This document shows, piece after piece, positions 44,741 to 52,196 of a stretch of DNA of 64,000 nucleotides; the stretch's first letter is position 1, and every line of letters begins with the position of its first letter. Made by a program: the position numbers and the translations under genes. Origin of the DNA: Erysipelotrichaceae bacterium (GTDB taxonomy: Bacteria; Bacillota_I; Bacilli_A; Erysipelotrichales; Erysipelotrichaceae); assembly GCA_017432885.1 (NCBI GenBank), contig JAFRIE010000024.1, positions 98,351 through 162,350 of the forward strand, read 5' to 3'. The notes under the pieces are model-generated. The model had not been told where the DNA came from, searched no databases, and saw only the letters and a list, made by a program, of their open reading frames with translations.

Positions 44741-44903
44741 GACGACTTCCGAAGATGACAAGTTTCTTCCTCTGCCTTCCCGCCTGATCAGCTGCAACGC
44801 TGCCGGTCAAACATAATCTTTTCCCTCGTCAACAATACCAGGGCTTAATTTCATTTTATCACACAAATTTCACAAAACAACACAGACTATGCTTTATATC
44901 TTT

Positions 44904-44940
44904 TAAAAAAGAAAGGCGGGCATTTCTGCCTGCTCTTTTC
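44904..44940 (-). terminator. Terminator of purD
   Basis: Imperfect stem (AAAGAGCAGGCA/TGCCCGCCTTTC) with GAAA loop and a six-base T run on the minus strand. Confidence 0.7.
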
Positions 44941-44949
44941 TTTATTCTT

Positions 44950-46209
44950 TTACGCTTTCAAGGCTCTTTGGCCGATGTCATGACGATAATACTGATTATC
45001 AAAATGAACCTTGTCGACCACCTTGTAGGCGTTGCGGATCGCTTCTTCCAGCGTATCGCCGATACCCGAACAGCCAAGTACTCTGCCGCCGTTTGTCAGC
45101 AGCTTGCCGTCTTCCAGCTTTGCCCCGGCAACAAAGACCATATTCGAAACTTCATCGTCGATCGTGATTTCATAACCTTTTTCATAGTGCTCCGGATAAC
45201 CGTCGGAAGCCATGATGACACAGGCCGCTTTCTTATCCATAAACCTGACTTCCGTTTCCTCCAAGGTGCCGTATGTCGTTGCCTGCATGATCGTGAGCAG
45301 ATCGCTTTCCAGCAAAGGCAGTACGACCTGAGTCTCCGGATCGCCGAAACGGCTGTTGTATTCGACGACTTTCGGTCCGTCTTTGGTGATCATCAGTCCG
45401 AAGTAGAGACAGCCCTTGAAAGTCCTGCCTTCTTTGTTCAGCGCTTCGATCGTCGGAAGGAAGATCTTTTCCATGCAGGTATCTGCAACTTCTTTTGTAT
45501 AGTATGGGTTTGGAGCGATGGTTCCCATGCCTCCGGTATTCAGACCTTCGTCGTTATCGTGTGCCCGCTTGTGGTCCATCGAAGACACCATCGGTTTTAC
45601 GACCTTGCCGTCGGTGAAGGAAAGAACGGTAACCTCCGGTCCCTCCATGAATTCCTCGATGACGATCTGATTGCCGCTGGCTCCGAACTGTTTGTCCAGC
45701 ATGATGCTCCGGACTGCTTCAGCAGCCTCTTCCCTGCTCATCGCAATGATAACGCCCTTACCAAGAGCCAGTCCGTCTGCCTTGACGACTGTCGGGATCG
45801 GGCAGGTCTTGACATATTCCAGTGCCTTGTCCGCATCATCAAACGTCTCATAGGCAGCCGTAGGAATGCCGTACTTCTTCATCAGATTCTTAGAGAAAAC
45901 CTTGCTTCCTTCGATGATTGCCGCATTTGCCTTAGGACCGAAAGCCGGAATGCCTTCCGCTTCCAAGGCATCGACTGCACCCAGTACCAGCGGATCATCC
46001 GGTGCAACGACGACATAGTCGATTTTGTTTTCTTTACAGAACTTTACGATTCCCTCGATATCTTTCGCCCCGACTGCAACACAGGTCGCATCGGCTGCGA
46101 TACCTCCGTTGCCAGGCAAAGCGTAGATCGTTTCTACCTGAGGGTTTTCCTTGATTTTCTTAATGATGGCGTGTTCTCTTCCGCCGCTGCCAACTACCGC
46201 AATCTTCAT
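44950..46209 (-). CDS. purD: Phosphoribosylamine-glycine ligase (GAR synthetase)
   Basis: 419 residues, full length. ATP-grasp enzyme of de novo purine synthesis: KIAVVGSGGREHAI at the N-terminus, EGSKVFSKNLMKKYGIP, GVIIAMS, VVEYNSRFGDPETQ (metal-binding), closing GQRAL. SD AGGAGG. It stands alone here, with no other pur genes on either side, unlike the usual pur operon of Bacillota. Confidence 0.96.
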   Translation of the reverse strand: MKIAVVGSGGREHAIIKKIKENPQVETIYALPGNGGIAADATCVAVGAKDIEGIVKFCKENKIDYVVVAPDDPLVLGAVDALEAEGIPAFGPKANAAIIEGSKVFSKNLMKKYGIPTAAYETFDDADKALEYVKTCPIPTVVKADGLALGKGVIIAMSREEAAEAVRSIMLDKQFGASGNQIVIEEFMEGPEVTVLSFTDGKVVKPMVSSMDHKRAHDNDEGLNTGGMGTIAPNPYYTKEVADTCMEKIFLPTIEALNKEGRTFKGCLYFGLMITKDGPKVVEYNSRFGDPETQVVLPLLESDLLTIMQATTYGTLEETEVRFMDKKAACVIMASDGYPEHYEKGYEITIDDEVSNMVFVAGAKLEDGKLLTNGGRVLGCSGIGDTLEEAIRNAYKVVDKVHFDNQYYRHDIGQRALKA

Positions 46210-46326
46210 CTTGTCCTCCTGTTTTTGTTCTTTCTATCTGTTACGCTTCCATTATATCTTATTACAGGAGAATATCCGCTCTTTCTTTGTGATATACTGA
46301 CAACGAAGCATAAAGGGGGAAATATC

Positions 46327-47502
46327 ATGATCAGAGAAATCGTTACCTATGATGTTCACAGCAAGAAGAATCCGGAAGTCTTGAGCAGAAAGACAAGAAA
46401 AGTCAAGGATTTTAGTGCACGGGAGACGGTCGAATGTATCCGGGATCTGAACGATACACTGGATGATCTGATCAGAAAAGAAGGAAACAAACGGGGAGCT
46501 ATCGGACTCTCCGCCACCCAGATCGGCGTCGATCTAGCAATATCCGCCGTCACTCTGGGAAAAGAACGCTACATCCTGATCAATCCGGTCCTGATTGAAG
46601 AAAACGGAAAACAGCGGCTCTTCCGCATTGGCTGTTTCTCCCTCTATGAATATCGGGCTATGGTCCGATACAACGACGATATCGTGATCGCCTATTATGA
46701 TCCGGAAGGAAACAGACAGAAACTTTCGCTGCAGGGAGATCGCTCCTGTGTCGTTCAGCACGAAATGGATCATCTGGTCGGCGATCTGTTGTTTGAAAGA
46801 CTGCGAAACAAGCAGAAAGACCTTTTTGTTCCTAGAGAAGCCATGTACCGGGACGGTACCGTTCCGATCGAAAACCACGGCGATATCTTCGAGTCTCTTC
46901 GCAGCAAGGGTTTTACCAAAGTTATTCCGCCTGTCATCTGGTACAGTTCTCTTTTCAACGATTACACCGACTATTGTGCATATGTCGATAAGATTGCCAA
47001 TGAGAACGCCTATCTTCTGGATATGGTGAAAAGATACACGCCGGAGAAGGGCAGGATCATCGAAGCCGGAAACGGAACTTCGGCTTTATCCGTCGCTTTA
47101 AGCAGACAGGGCTATGAAATGTTGTACTGCGGAAGTGATACAGACATGCTGGAACTGGCTAAAAGGATCAGTGAACAGAACAAGACTTTTGTTTCTTATA
47201 AACAGAGCGATATCTTCCGTCTTCCGTACGAAGATGAATCGGCAGATACCGTATTCTCTTATGAAGTTCTGGAGACTTTGAGCGATGCCGAACTGGCTTC
47301 CGCCCTGGAAGAAGGTTTAAGGATCGCTTCCTTCTATGTCTTCATGGTTCCAAGCATCCGGATCGTCGCCAATACGCTGAAAGGAAACGAACGTCTCAGA
47401 AGCGTTGATGACTGGCTATCCTTCCTGGAAAAAGAAGGCCATACGGTCAAGGAATACAGGGAATTCGACAACGGCGGCTACATCATCTTCGTCATAGCAT
47501 AA
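46327..47502 (+). CDS. Peptide deformylase-like domain fused to a SAM methyltransferase domain
   Basis: 391 residues. Residues about 1-165 resemble peptide deformylase: motif 1 GLSATQIG (60-67), motif 2 IGCFS with C103 (usual EGCLS), motif 3 QHEMDH (H145, H149). The three metal ligands are present; the Glu of motif 2 is Ile. Residues about 225-391 form a class I methyltransferase (IIEAGNGTSALSVAL, 245-259; later DIFRLPYEDESADTVFSYEVLE). I know no such named protein. ATG 46327 has AAAGGGGGAAA upstream; -10 TATACT. The long frame running upstream is antisense to purD and is not used. Confidence 0.85.
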   Translation: MIREIVTYDVHSKKNPEVLSRKTRKVKDFSARETVECIRDLNDTLDDLIRKEGNKRGAIGLSATQIGVDLAISAVTLGKERYILINPVLIEENGKQRLFRIGCFSLYEYRAMVRYNDDIVIAYYDPEGNRQKLSLQGDRSCVVQHEMDHLVGDLLFERLRNKQKDLFVPREAMYRDGTVPIENHGDIFESLRSKGFTKVIPPVIWYSSLFNDYTDYCAYVDKIANENAYLLDMVKRYTPEKGRIIEAGNGTSALSVALSRQGYEMLYCGSDTDMLELAKRISEQNKTFVSYKQSDIFRLPYEDESADTVFSYEVLETLSDAELASALEEGLRIASFYVFMVPSIRIVANTLKGNERLRSVDDWLSFLEKEGHTVKEYREFDNGGYIIFVIA

Positions 47503-47530
47503 AAAAACAGTTCCCGACGGAACTGTTTTT
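47503..47530. terminator. Bidirectional intrinsic terminator
   Basis: Perfect 12-bp stem AAAAACAGTTCC with its complement around CGAC, between convergent genes. Confidence 0.92.
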
Positions 47531-47538
47531 CTTTTGTT

Positions 47539-48327
47539 TTATTTGATCTTTGCCATGAATTTCTTGACGTTCTTGACATCGACCGGGTTGTTGACGTTGT
47601 GGTCTTTCTTTAAGGAACTTCCAACGATCGCACCGTTGATGTAAGGCAGATATTCGTTGACATTCCGGTCGTTGATGCCGCTTCCCAGGAAGACAGGCAG
47701 ATTATGCGCATACTTCTTTACCAGCTTGACATCTTCCACACTCGGGTTGACACCAGTCGTGATCCCGGTAACAATGATGCCGTCGGCTCCGCCTTCGATG
47801 ATCGATTCGATCGTGAAATCCAGAGGCTGTTCCGCCATCGCAAAGGTGTGTTTCACGTTGGCATCCGCCAGGATCATAATGTCCTTGTTGTAGTGGGCCT
47901 TCATCCGCATCATCTTAGGGCCTGCGGCAATAAACATGCCGTTAGGACCGAGGCGGTTCTCCGCAAAGACTTCACAACGGATAAAATCTACATCGGAGCA
48001 GTAACCTACCGCCCATTCCGTTTCTGTATCGTTGAACTGGTAGTTGATACCGACAGGAAGCTTTGTTTCTTTTCTCAACAGAGCGACCATCTGGGCAAAG
48101 GCGATCTTATTGATGAGTTCGTTCTCTGCGGCATACGGCACATCACCGAAGTTTTCGATGATCAGTGCTCCGGCTCCGCCTTTCTCCAGAGCTTTCAGGT
48201 CCTTTAATCCGGCTTCATAGACCTTGTTCAGATCACCTTCATACCTGGGTGATCCCGGTAACGGAAGCAGGTGTACCATACCGATAATGACTTTTTCTTT
48301 TTTTAGTTTCTCTCTTAATGCGTTCAT
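47539..48327 (-). CDS. BtpA/SgcQ family TIM-barrel protein
   Basis: 262 residues. GMVHLLPLPGSP at the N-terminus, LIIENFGDVPY, and the C-terminal GADGIIVTGITTG and FLGSGINDRNVNEYL are hallmarks of BtpA/SgcQ. BtpA was linked to photosystem I in cyanobacteria, SgcQ to a sugar cluster in E. coli; the reaction is unknown. Single gene with SD AGGAGAGG. A second member is cut off at the right window edge. Confidence 0.92.
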   Translation of the reverse strand: MNALREKLKKEKVIIGMVHLLPLPGSPRYEGDLNKVYEAGLKDLKALEKGGAGALIIENFGDVPYAAENELINKIAFAQMVALLRKETKLPVGINYQFNDTETEWAVGYCSDVDFIRCEVFAENRLGPNGMFIAAGPKMMRMKAHYNKDIMILADANVKHTFAMAEQPLDFTIESIIEGGADGIIVTGITTGVNPSVEDVKLVKKYAHNLPVFLGSGINDRNVNEYLPYINGAIVGSSLKKDHNVNNPVDVKNVKKFMAKIK

Positions 48328-48371
48328 TCTCTTTATCCTCTCCTATGTTTCGTATTAAGTATAACCGATAA

Positions 48372-48893
48372 TCACGATGCCGTTTCTTCTTTTTTCTTTT
48401 CCGGCTGCTTTATGGCGTTATACAGATAAGACGATGCGTTGGTAACGTTAAAGGCAGCTCCGGCATAACCCTTGATTGCCAGGTTGTAGATGCACCAGCA
48501 CATCGATGAAAAAGCGCAGGCCAGACGGATCTGTCTGGTTGTTGCCTTTCTGTTCAGGATGAACAGCGACTGGCTGACATTAGCCAGGATCGCCAGATAA
48601 CCTAGAAGACCGTTGTTGTTGAACAGATAACCGAACACGATCGCTGAACCGATAAAGACATAAGACAGCGCACGGCTGCCGATATTCTTGATGGACAGGA
48701 TGTTCCGGATGATGCCCAAGACGCCCATGACGATGCCGCTGTAGCCTTTCAGCAGCCAGCTGGAAATAGAAGTCAGAAACATGCAGACGATCTGAAAAAT
48801 CAGAATGTCTTTCTTGTTTTTTCTGGTAGAAGCGACAAACAGCGCCGTTTCCCCGATGATCGTCAGGATGTTCGCAAGCAGTACTTCATTCAT
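48372..48893 (-). CDS. YgjV-family inner membrane protein
   Basis: 173 residues with five or six membrane segments and repeated halves (GYSGIVMGVLGIIRNILSI; KGYAGAAFNVTNASSYLYN), as in Imp-YgjV, a family distantly like PnuC/SWEET-type small transporters. Function unknown. ATG 48893 is 7 nt after a TATAAT, without Shine-Dalgarno; an ATG 9 nt upstream overlaps the -10 region and is less likely. The longer open frame is a shadow. Confidence 0.7.
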   Translation of the reverse strand: MNEVLLANILTIIGETALFVASTRKNKKDILIFQIVCMFLTSISSWLLKGYSGIVMGVLGIIRNILSIKNIGSRALSYVFIGSAIVFGYLFNNNGLLGYLAILANVSQSLFILNRKATTRQIRLACAFSSMCWCIYNLAIKGYAGAAFNVTNASSYLYNAIKQPEKKKEETAS

Positions 48894-48900
48894 CGTTCTC

Positions 48901-48906
48901 ATTATA
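48901..48906 (-). promoter_or_regulatory. -10 hexamer 7 nt before the YgjV-like ATG
   Basis: Consensus TATAAT on the minus strand, 7 nt (48894-48900) before the start codon at 48893. Confidence 0.55.
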
Positions 48907-48946
48907 CTATGAGAGATATAAAAAAAGCCTCTGTTTCCACAAAGGC

Positions 48947-49471
48947 TTATTCCTGCATTTCTTTCAGTTCGATACAGTACGCTTCGAAGAGGTTTCTCTG
49001 TTCCCAGGAAGGAAAACTTAACTCCTGGTATTTGGAACAATCCCCCTTCCAGTACAGGTACAGCCACGGTCCTGAATCACCGGAATCGAGATTTTCCTCT
49101 CTCGCTTTGACACGGCTTCCTTTGAGACCGTCAAAGAACTTCTCCCACTCTTCATCAGACAGCTCCAGAGTCCCATGGACCGTTATGTCATTCTCTGTTA
49201 ACGGCCAGTGATCCCCTTCCCTTGTCTCGTGATAGAAATAATGTCTATCACTCTCTACATAGAAACGGTATCTCTGAAATTCCGGCGGATACGTCGAACC
49301 GGACCAGGTAAAATAGAATTCATTGATGTCATCGATCTTAATGTCTTTTCCAACGATCATTTCTTTTCTGAATGTTCCTGATAGAAAAAGGATCAGAACG
49401 ACTGCCGCACACGAAACGGCAGACAATCCTATCAGGAACCCCTTTCTTTTTCTGATAGCAGCTATCTTCAT
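48947..49471 (-). CDS. Membrane-anchored protein of unknown function
   Basis: 174 residues from ATG 49471: a basic N-terminus (KIAAIRKRKG), one membrane segment (about 11-32), and an extracytoplasmic domain rich in Trp/Tyr/Glu (FYFTWSGSTYPPEF; HGTLELSDEEWEKFFDGL; PWLYLYWKGD). No family recognised; the pattern of 'ELSDEEWEKFFDGL' and an internal beta-rich domain resembles other small surface proteins of Firmicutes. Probably leaderless (GATAAT 6 nt upstream). Divergent from the PHP gene. Confidence 0.65.
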   Translation of the reverse strand: MKIAAIRKRKGFLIGLSAVSCAAVVLILFLSGTFRKEMIVGKDIKIDDINEFYFTWSGSTYPPEFQRYRFYVESDRHYFYHETREGDHWPLTENDITVHGTLELSDEEWEKFFDGLKGSRVKAREENLDSGDSGPWLYLYWKGDCSKYQELSFPSWEQRNLFEAYCIELKEMQE

Positions 49472-49477
49472 GTCTTT

Positions 49478-49483
49478 ATTATC
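49478..49483 (-). promoter_or_regulatory. -10 hexamer 6 nt before the membrane protein ATG
   Basis: GATAAT on the minus strand, six bases before ATG 49471, with ATGACG 17 nt further upstream as a -35. Confidence 0.5.
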
Positions 49484-49548
49484 GCATTTTGTTTTTAAAT
49501 CGTCATAAAAAACCGGGTCAATTTCTTTTTCTCCCTTCTGCAAAATAG

Positions 49549-49554
49549 TAGAAT
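49549..49554 (+). promoter_or_regulatory. -10 hexamer 6 nt before the PHP gene ATG
   Basis: TAGAAT, six bases before ATG 49561, no Shine-Dalgarno. Confidence 0.5.
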
Positions 49555-49560
49555 GATAGT

Positions 49561-50412
49561 ATGAACAAAAGGTGCGATCTTCACTGTCATTCCAGTTTCT
49601 CGGACGGATCGTCAAGTCCAAAAGAACTTGTAAAACTTGCGGAAGCGCAGGGTCTTTCCGCACTGGCTCTTACCGACCACAATACATCCGCGGGTCTGAA
49701 AGAATTCATGGAAGCAGGAAAAAACAGCGAGGTCATTACTGTTCCGGGCTGTGAATTCACAACGGAATGGAACGGGAAGGAGATCCATGTCGTCGGTCTG
49801 TTTTTTCAAGAGAAATACTGGAAAGAGATCGAGGATTTTCTTGAACTTTCCAATATCGCCAAGATCAACAGTAATCTTCAGCTGATCGCCAATCTGAACA
49901 AGGCCGGTTATCAGGTCAGCGAGGAAGAAGCGGCGGCATTGACAAAGGGTGATTTTAATCGTTCCCACATTGCCAGAGTGCTGATGAACAAGGGTTATGT
50001 AAAAAGTGTACAGGAAGCTTTTGAGACCTTGCTGAAGGAGGGGAAAGGATTCTATTTCCCGGCAAAAAGGATCAGTCCGATGGCGGTCATCCGTTTCATT
50101 AAAGTCTTCGGTGCTGCGGCTATCATCGCTCATCCTTTTCTGAATCTTTCTTTGTCAGAACTAAGAGAATTTCTGCCGCTCGCCAAGGAAGCCGGTCTGG
50201 ATGCCATAGAGACCCGTTATACGGAGTTCGATGAAGAAACGACCCGGATGGCGATCGCTCTGGCCGAAGAATTCAAGCTGAAACAAAGCGGCGGTTCCGA
50301 TTTCCACGGAACGGCGAAACCCGACATTTTTCTGGGTTCAGGAAGAGGAAATCTCCATGTACCGTTCGAATTCTATGAAGAACTGCTGAAATGCGCGGAA
50401 TTCTATCTCTAA
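49561..50412 (+). CDS. PHP domain phosphoesterase (RNase AM/YciV-like)
   Basis: 283 residues. The PHP metal motifs are DLHCHSSFSDG (D6, H8, H10), ALTDHNTS, GCEFTTEW, AIIAHPFLN and GSDFHG. Members are 3',5'-nucleoside bisphosphate phosphatases or 5'-3' exoribonucleases acting on short RNAs. SpoIID-like or PolX domains are absent. Probably leaderless. Confidence 0.9.
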   Translation: MNKRCDLHCHSSFSDGSSSPKELVKLAEAQGLSALALTDHNTSAGLKEFMEAGKNSEVITVPGCEFTTEWNGKEIHVVGLFFQEKYWKEIEDFLELSNIAKINSNLQLIANLNKAGYQVSEEEAAALTKGDFNRSHIARVLMNKGYVKSVQEAFETLLKEGKGFYFPAKRISPMAVIRFIKVFGAAAIIAHPFLNLSLSELREFLPLAKEAGLDAIETRYTEFDEETTRMAIALAEEFKLKQSGGSDFHGTAKPDIFLGSGRGNLHVPFEFYEELLKCAEFYL

Positions 50413-50420
50413 ACATCAAT

Positions 50421-50449
50421 AAAAGCGCCTGGATCCGGTGCTTTTTTGT
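50421..50449 (+). terminator. Intrinsic terminator
   Basis: 9-bp stem AAAAGCGCC/GGTGCTTTT (one wobble) and T run after the PHP gene. Confidence 0.75.
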
Positions 50450-50539
50450 TCCCTTTCAATATCGACTAATACTATAATTTTTGATATGAGAGTCTGTTTC
50501 AGACCCGCATACAATTGTTTTACAGATAAAGGAGCTTTT

Positions 50540-52132
50540 ATGAAACAAAAAACGATTAACACGATCATGGGTATTCTGGTAGTAATCCTGGCACTTGTGA
50601 CGGGTTTCCTGCTCTACAATTTCGTCATCAAACCGGCAAACGTCATCGTTCCGGATTTTGTCGGAAAGAATGTAGAAGAAGTTTACGCCTGGTGCGGTGA
50701 ACTTGATGAAATCCACGGCTGTGAAGTGTCCTATGAAGACATCGATGACTACGAGAAAGACATCGTCTTTGAACAGTCCCTTCCGGGTGGAAGCAAGTTC
50801 AAGGAAGGAATCGTATCTTTCAAGATCGCTACCGGAGAAGGGACGGAAATCATTCTGCCTTTCATCGGCCCTGACACCAACAAGTCGGATATCGAAGCCT
50901 GGGCACTGACCTTCGGCATTACGAACATCACCTACGTAGAAGAAACGAGCGATACTGTGGCCAAGAACCATGTCATCCGTATCGAACCGGCCAAGGATGT
51001 CAAGAAAGACACGCCGATCACCGTCTATATTTCTACCGGCAAGAAAGAAGTTCTGCCTACCGAAGTAACCGTCAAGTTCGGCGATTATCTCAACCTGACT
51101 GTCGAACAGTTCGAACAGAAAGCCAAAGAGCTCGGTCTGAAACCGAACCACAACACGAAGCGTGACCAGTATGATCCGCATATTGAATTCGGCAATATCG
51201 TCTGGCACGGATCAGGTACTTATGAACCGGGAGAAGTCTTCAACTACGGTATCTGCATCAATGAGCTGGTCATTGAAGCCGGCAAATATGTAGGCAAGAC
51301 CGAAGAAGATTTCATTAAGATCGCCAAAGAGCTGAGTCTGACGCCGACGCACATCACGGATAGAGACTCTTTCAGTACAAAGATCGCCAAGGGTTCTATC
51401 GTTACCCACGGTTCCGGCGTTTACGTCAAAGACGAAGAGTTCAAGTACGGCCTCTCCTTGGGTGCAGCAAAAATCGAAGCAGGTTACGAAGGTGCCAGTG
51501 AAGAAGTGTTCCTGAGTTATCTTTCCAAGTTCGGTCTGAAAGCCAACAGAAAGACCCAGACTTCAGAGACAGTCGCTGCCGGAAGGATCATTTCCTACAA
51601 TACCGGTAAATACAGCACCGGAGACAGCGTCACTTATACCGTATCCAGCGGACCTGACAAGAAAGTCGATGTTCCTGATTTTGCCGGAAAAGACGAAGCC
51701 GATCTGCTGAAATTCCTCTCCAAGAACGGATTAACGGCCGGCATCCGTACCGTACAGACATCCATGACACCGGAAGGCAAGATCATTTCCAACGATACCG
51801 GAAGCAAGAAGAAGGGTGATTCGATCAACTACATCGTTTCTTCCGGACCTTACATTCCTACCGCAAGAATGGACAAGTTCGAATATATCTCGCAGATGAT
51901 CTCTACAGATGACGACTACAGTGAAGCGGCAGAGAAGATGGATCTTTACCTGAAAGAAAAAGGCTTCACCAATTACGAGATCCAGCCTGTCTTCTACTCT
52001 TCCGTAAGACCCGGACAGCTGCTGATGATCACCGTAGATGATCAGATCCATTCGTCTGCCAAGGACTATCCGACTTACGCCAAGATCGTCGTCCAGATCA
52101 GTAACTGGCTGATGGGTCCTCCGCACAATTAA
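50540..52132 (+). CDS. Membrane-anchored PASTA-repeat protein without kinase domain
   Basis: 530 residues. Short cytoplasmic N-terminus, one membrane segment (about 9-28), then about six PASTA-like repeats (from about 35 to 445) and a unique C-terminal tail. Repeats start with VPDFVGK or the like and end with 'SGTY..GE....Y..S'; repeats 3-5 share a HGSG/NTG-Y motif. PASTA domains bind muropeptides or lipid II; they normally sit on Stk-type kinases or PBPs. Here no kinase or PBP domain is attached, so a wall-binding scaffold or decoy is likely. ATG 50540 chosen for AAAGGAGC. Confidence 0.88.
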   Translation: MKQKTINTIMGILVVILALVTGFLLYNFVIKPANVIVPDFVGKNVEEVYAWCGELDEIHGCEVSYEDIDDYEKDIVFEQSLPGGSKFKEGIVSFKIATGEGTEIILPFIGPDTNKSDIEAWALTFGITNITYVEETSDTVAKNHVIRIEPAKDVKKDTPITVYISTGKKEVLPTEVTVKFGDYLNLTVEQFEQKAKELGLKPNHNTKRDQYDPHIEFGNIVWHGSGTYEPGEVFNYGICINELVIEAGKYVGKTEEDFIKIAKELSLTPTHITDRDSFSTKIAKGSIVTHGSGVYVKDEEFKYGLSLGAAKIEAGYEGASEEVFLSYLSKFGLKANRKTQTSETVAAGRIISYNTGKYSTGDSVTYTVSSGPDKKVDVPDFAGKDEADLLKFLSKNGLTAGIRTVQTSMTPEGKIISNDTGSKKKGDSINYIVSSGPYIPTARMDKFEYISQMISTDDDYSEAAEKMDLYLKEKGFTNYEIQPVFYSSVRPGQLLMITVDDQIHSSAKDYPTYAKIVVQISNWLMGPPHN

Positions 52133-52155
52133 TCCTTTCAATGAAATGACGATAT

Positions 52156-52190
52156 AAAAACCTCTAACTTTGTTTAGAGGTTTTTGTTTT
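52156..52190. terminator. Bidirectional intrinsic terminator
   Basis: 12-bp stem AAAAACCTCTAA with its complement, 6-nt loop; T runs on both sides. Between the convergent PASTA and GDPD genes. Confidence 0.92.
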
Positions 52191-52196
52191 CTTTAT

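Larger units (their letters stand above)
44599..44949 (-). other. Leader and promoter region of the 13-gene operon
   Basis: 351 bp. It holds the promoter and cre site (44700-44740), a leader of about 100 nt, and further upstream a possible second promoter (TTGTTT, 16 nt, TAAAAT around 44857-44883, minus strand) before a GC-rich segment in which GACGA (about 44830) can pair with TCGTC (about 44744). That could be a structured RNA, but no known riboswitch class fits. A short 63-codon frame across the promoter is not convincing. Confidence 0.4.

Noticed and set aside
44619..44810. 63-codon minus-strand ORF before the BMP gene
   Set aside because: It spans the promoter and cre site; no convincing start signal.
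44968..46326. Open plus-strand frame of 453 codons in front of the deformylase-methyltransferase gene, giving an 844-codon ORF
   Set aside because: It is exactly antisense to purD, has no homology-like features, and a good promoter, ribosome binding site and ATG are at 46327.
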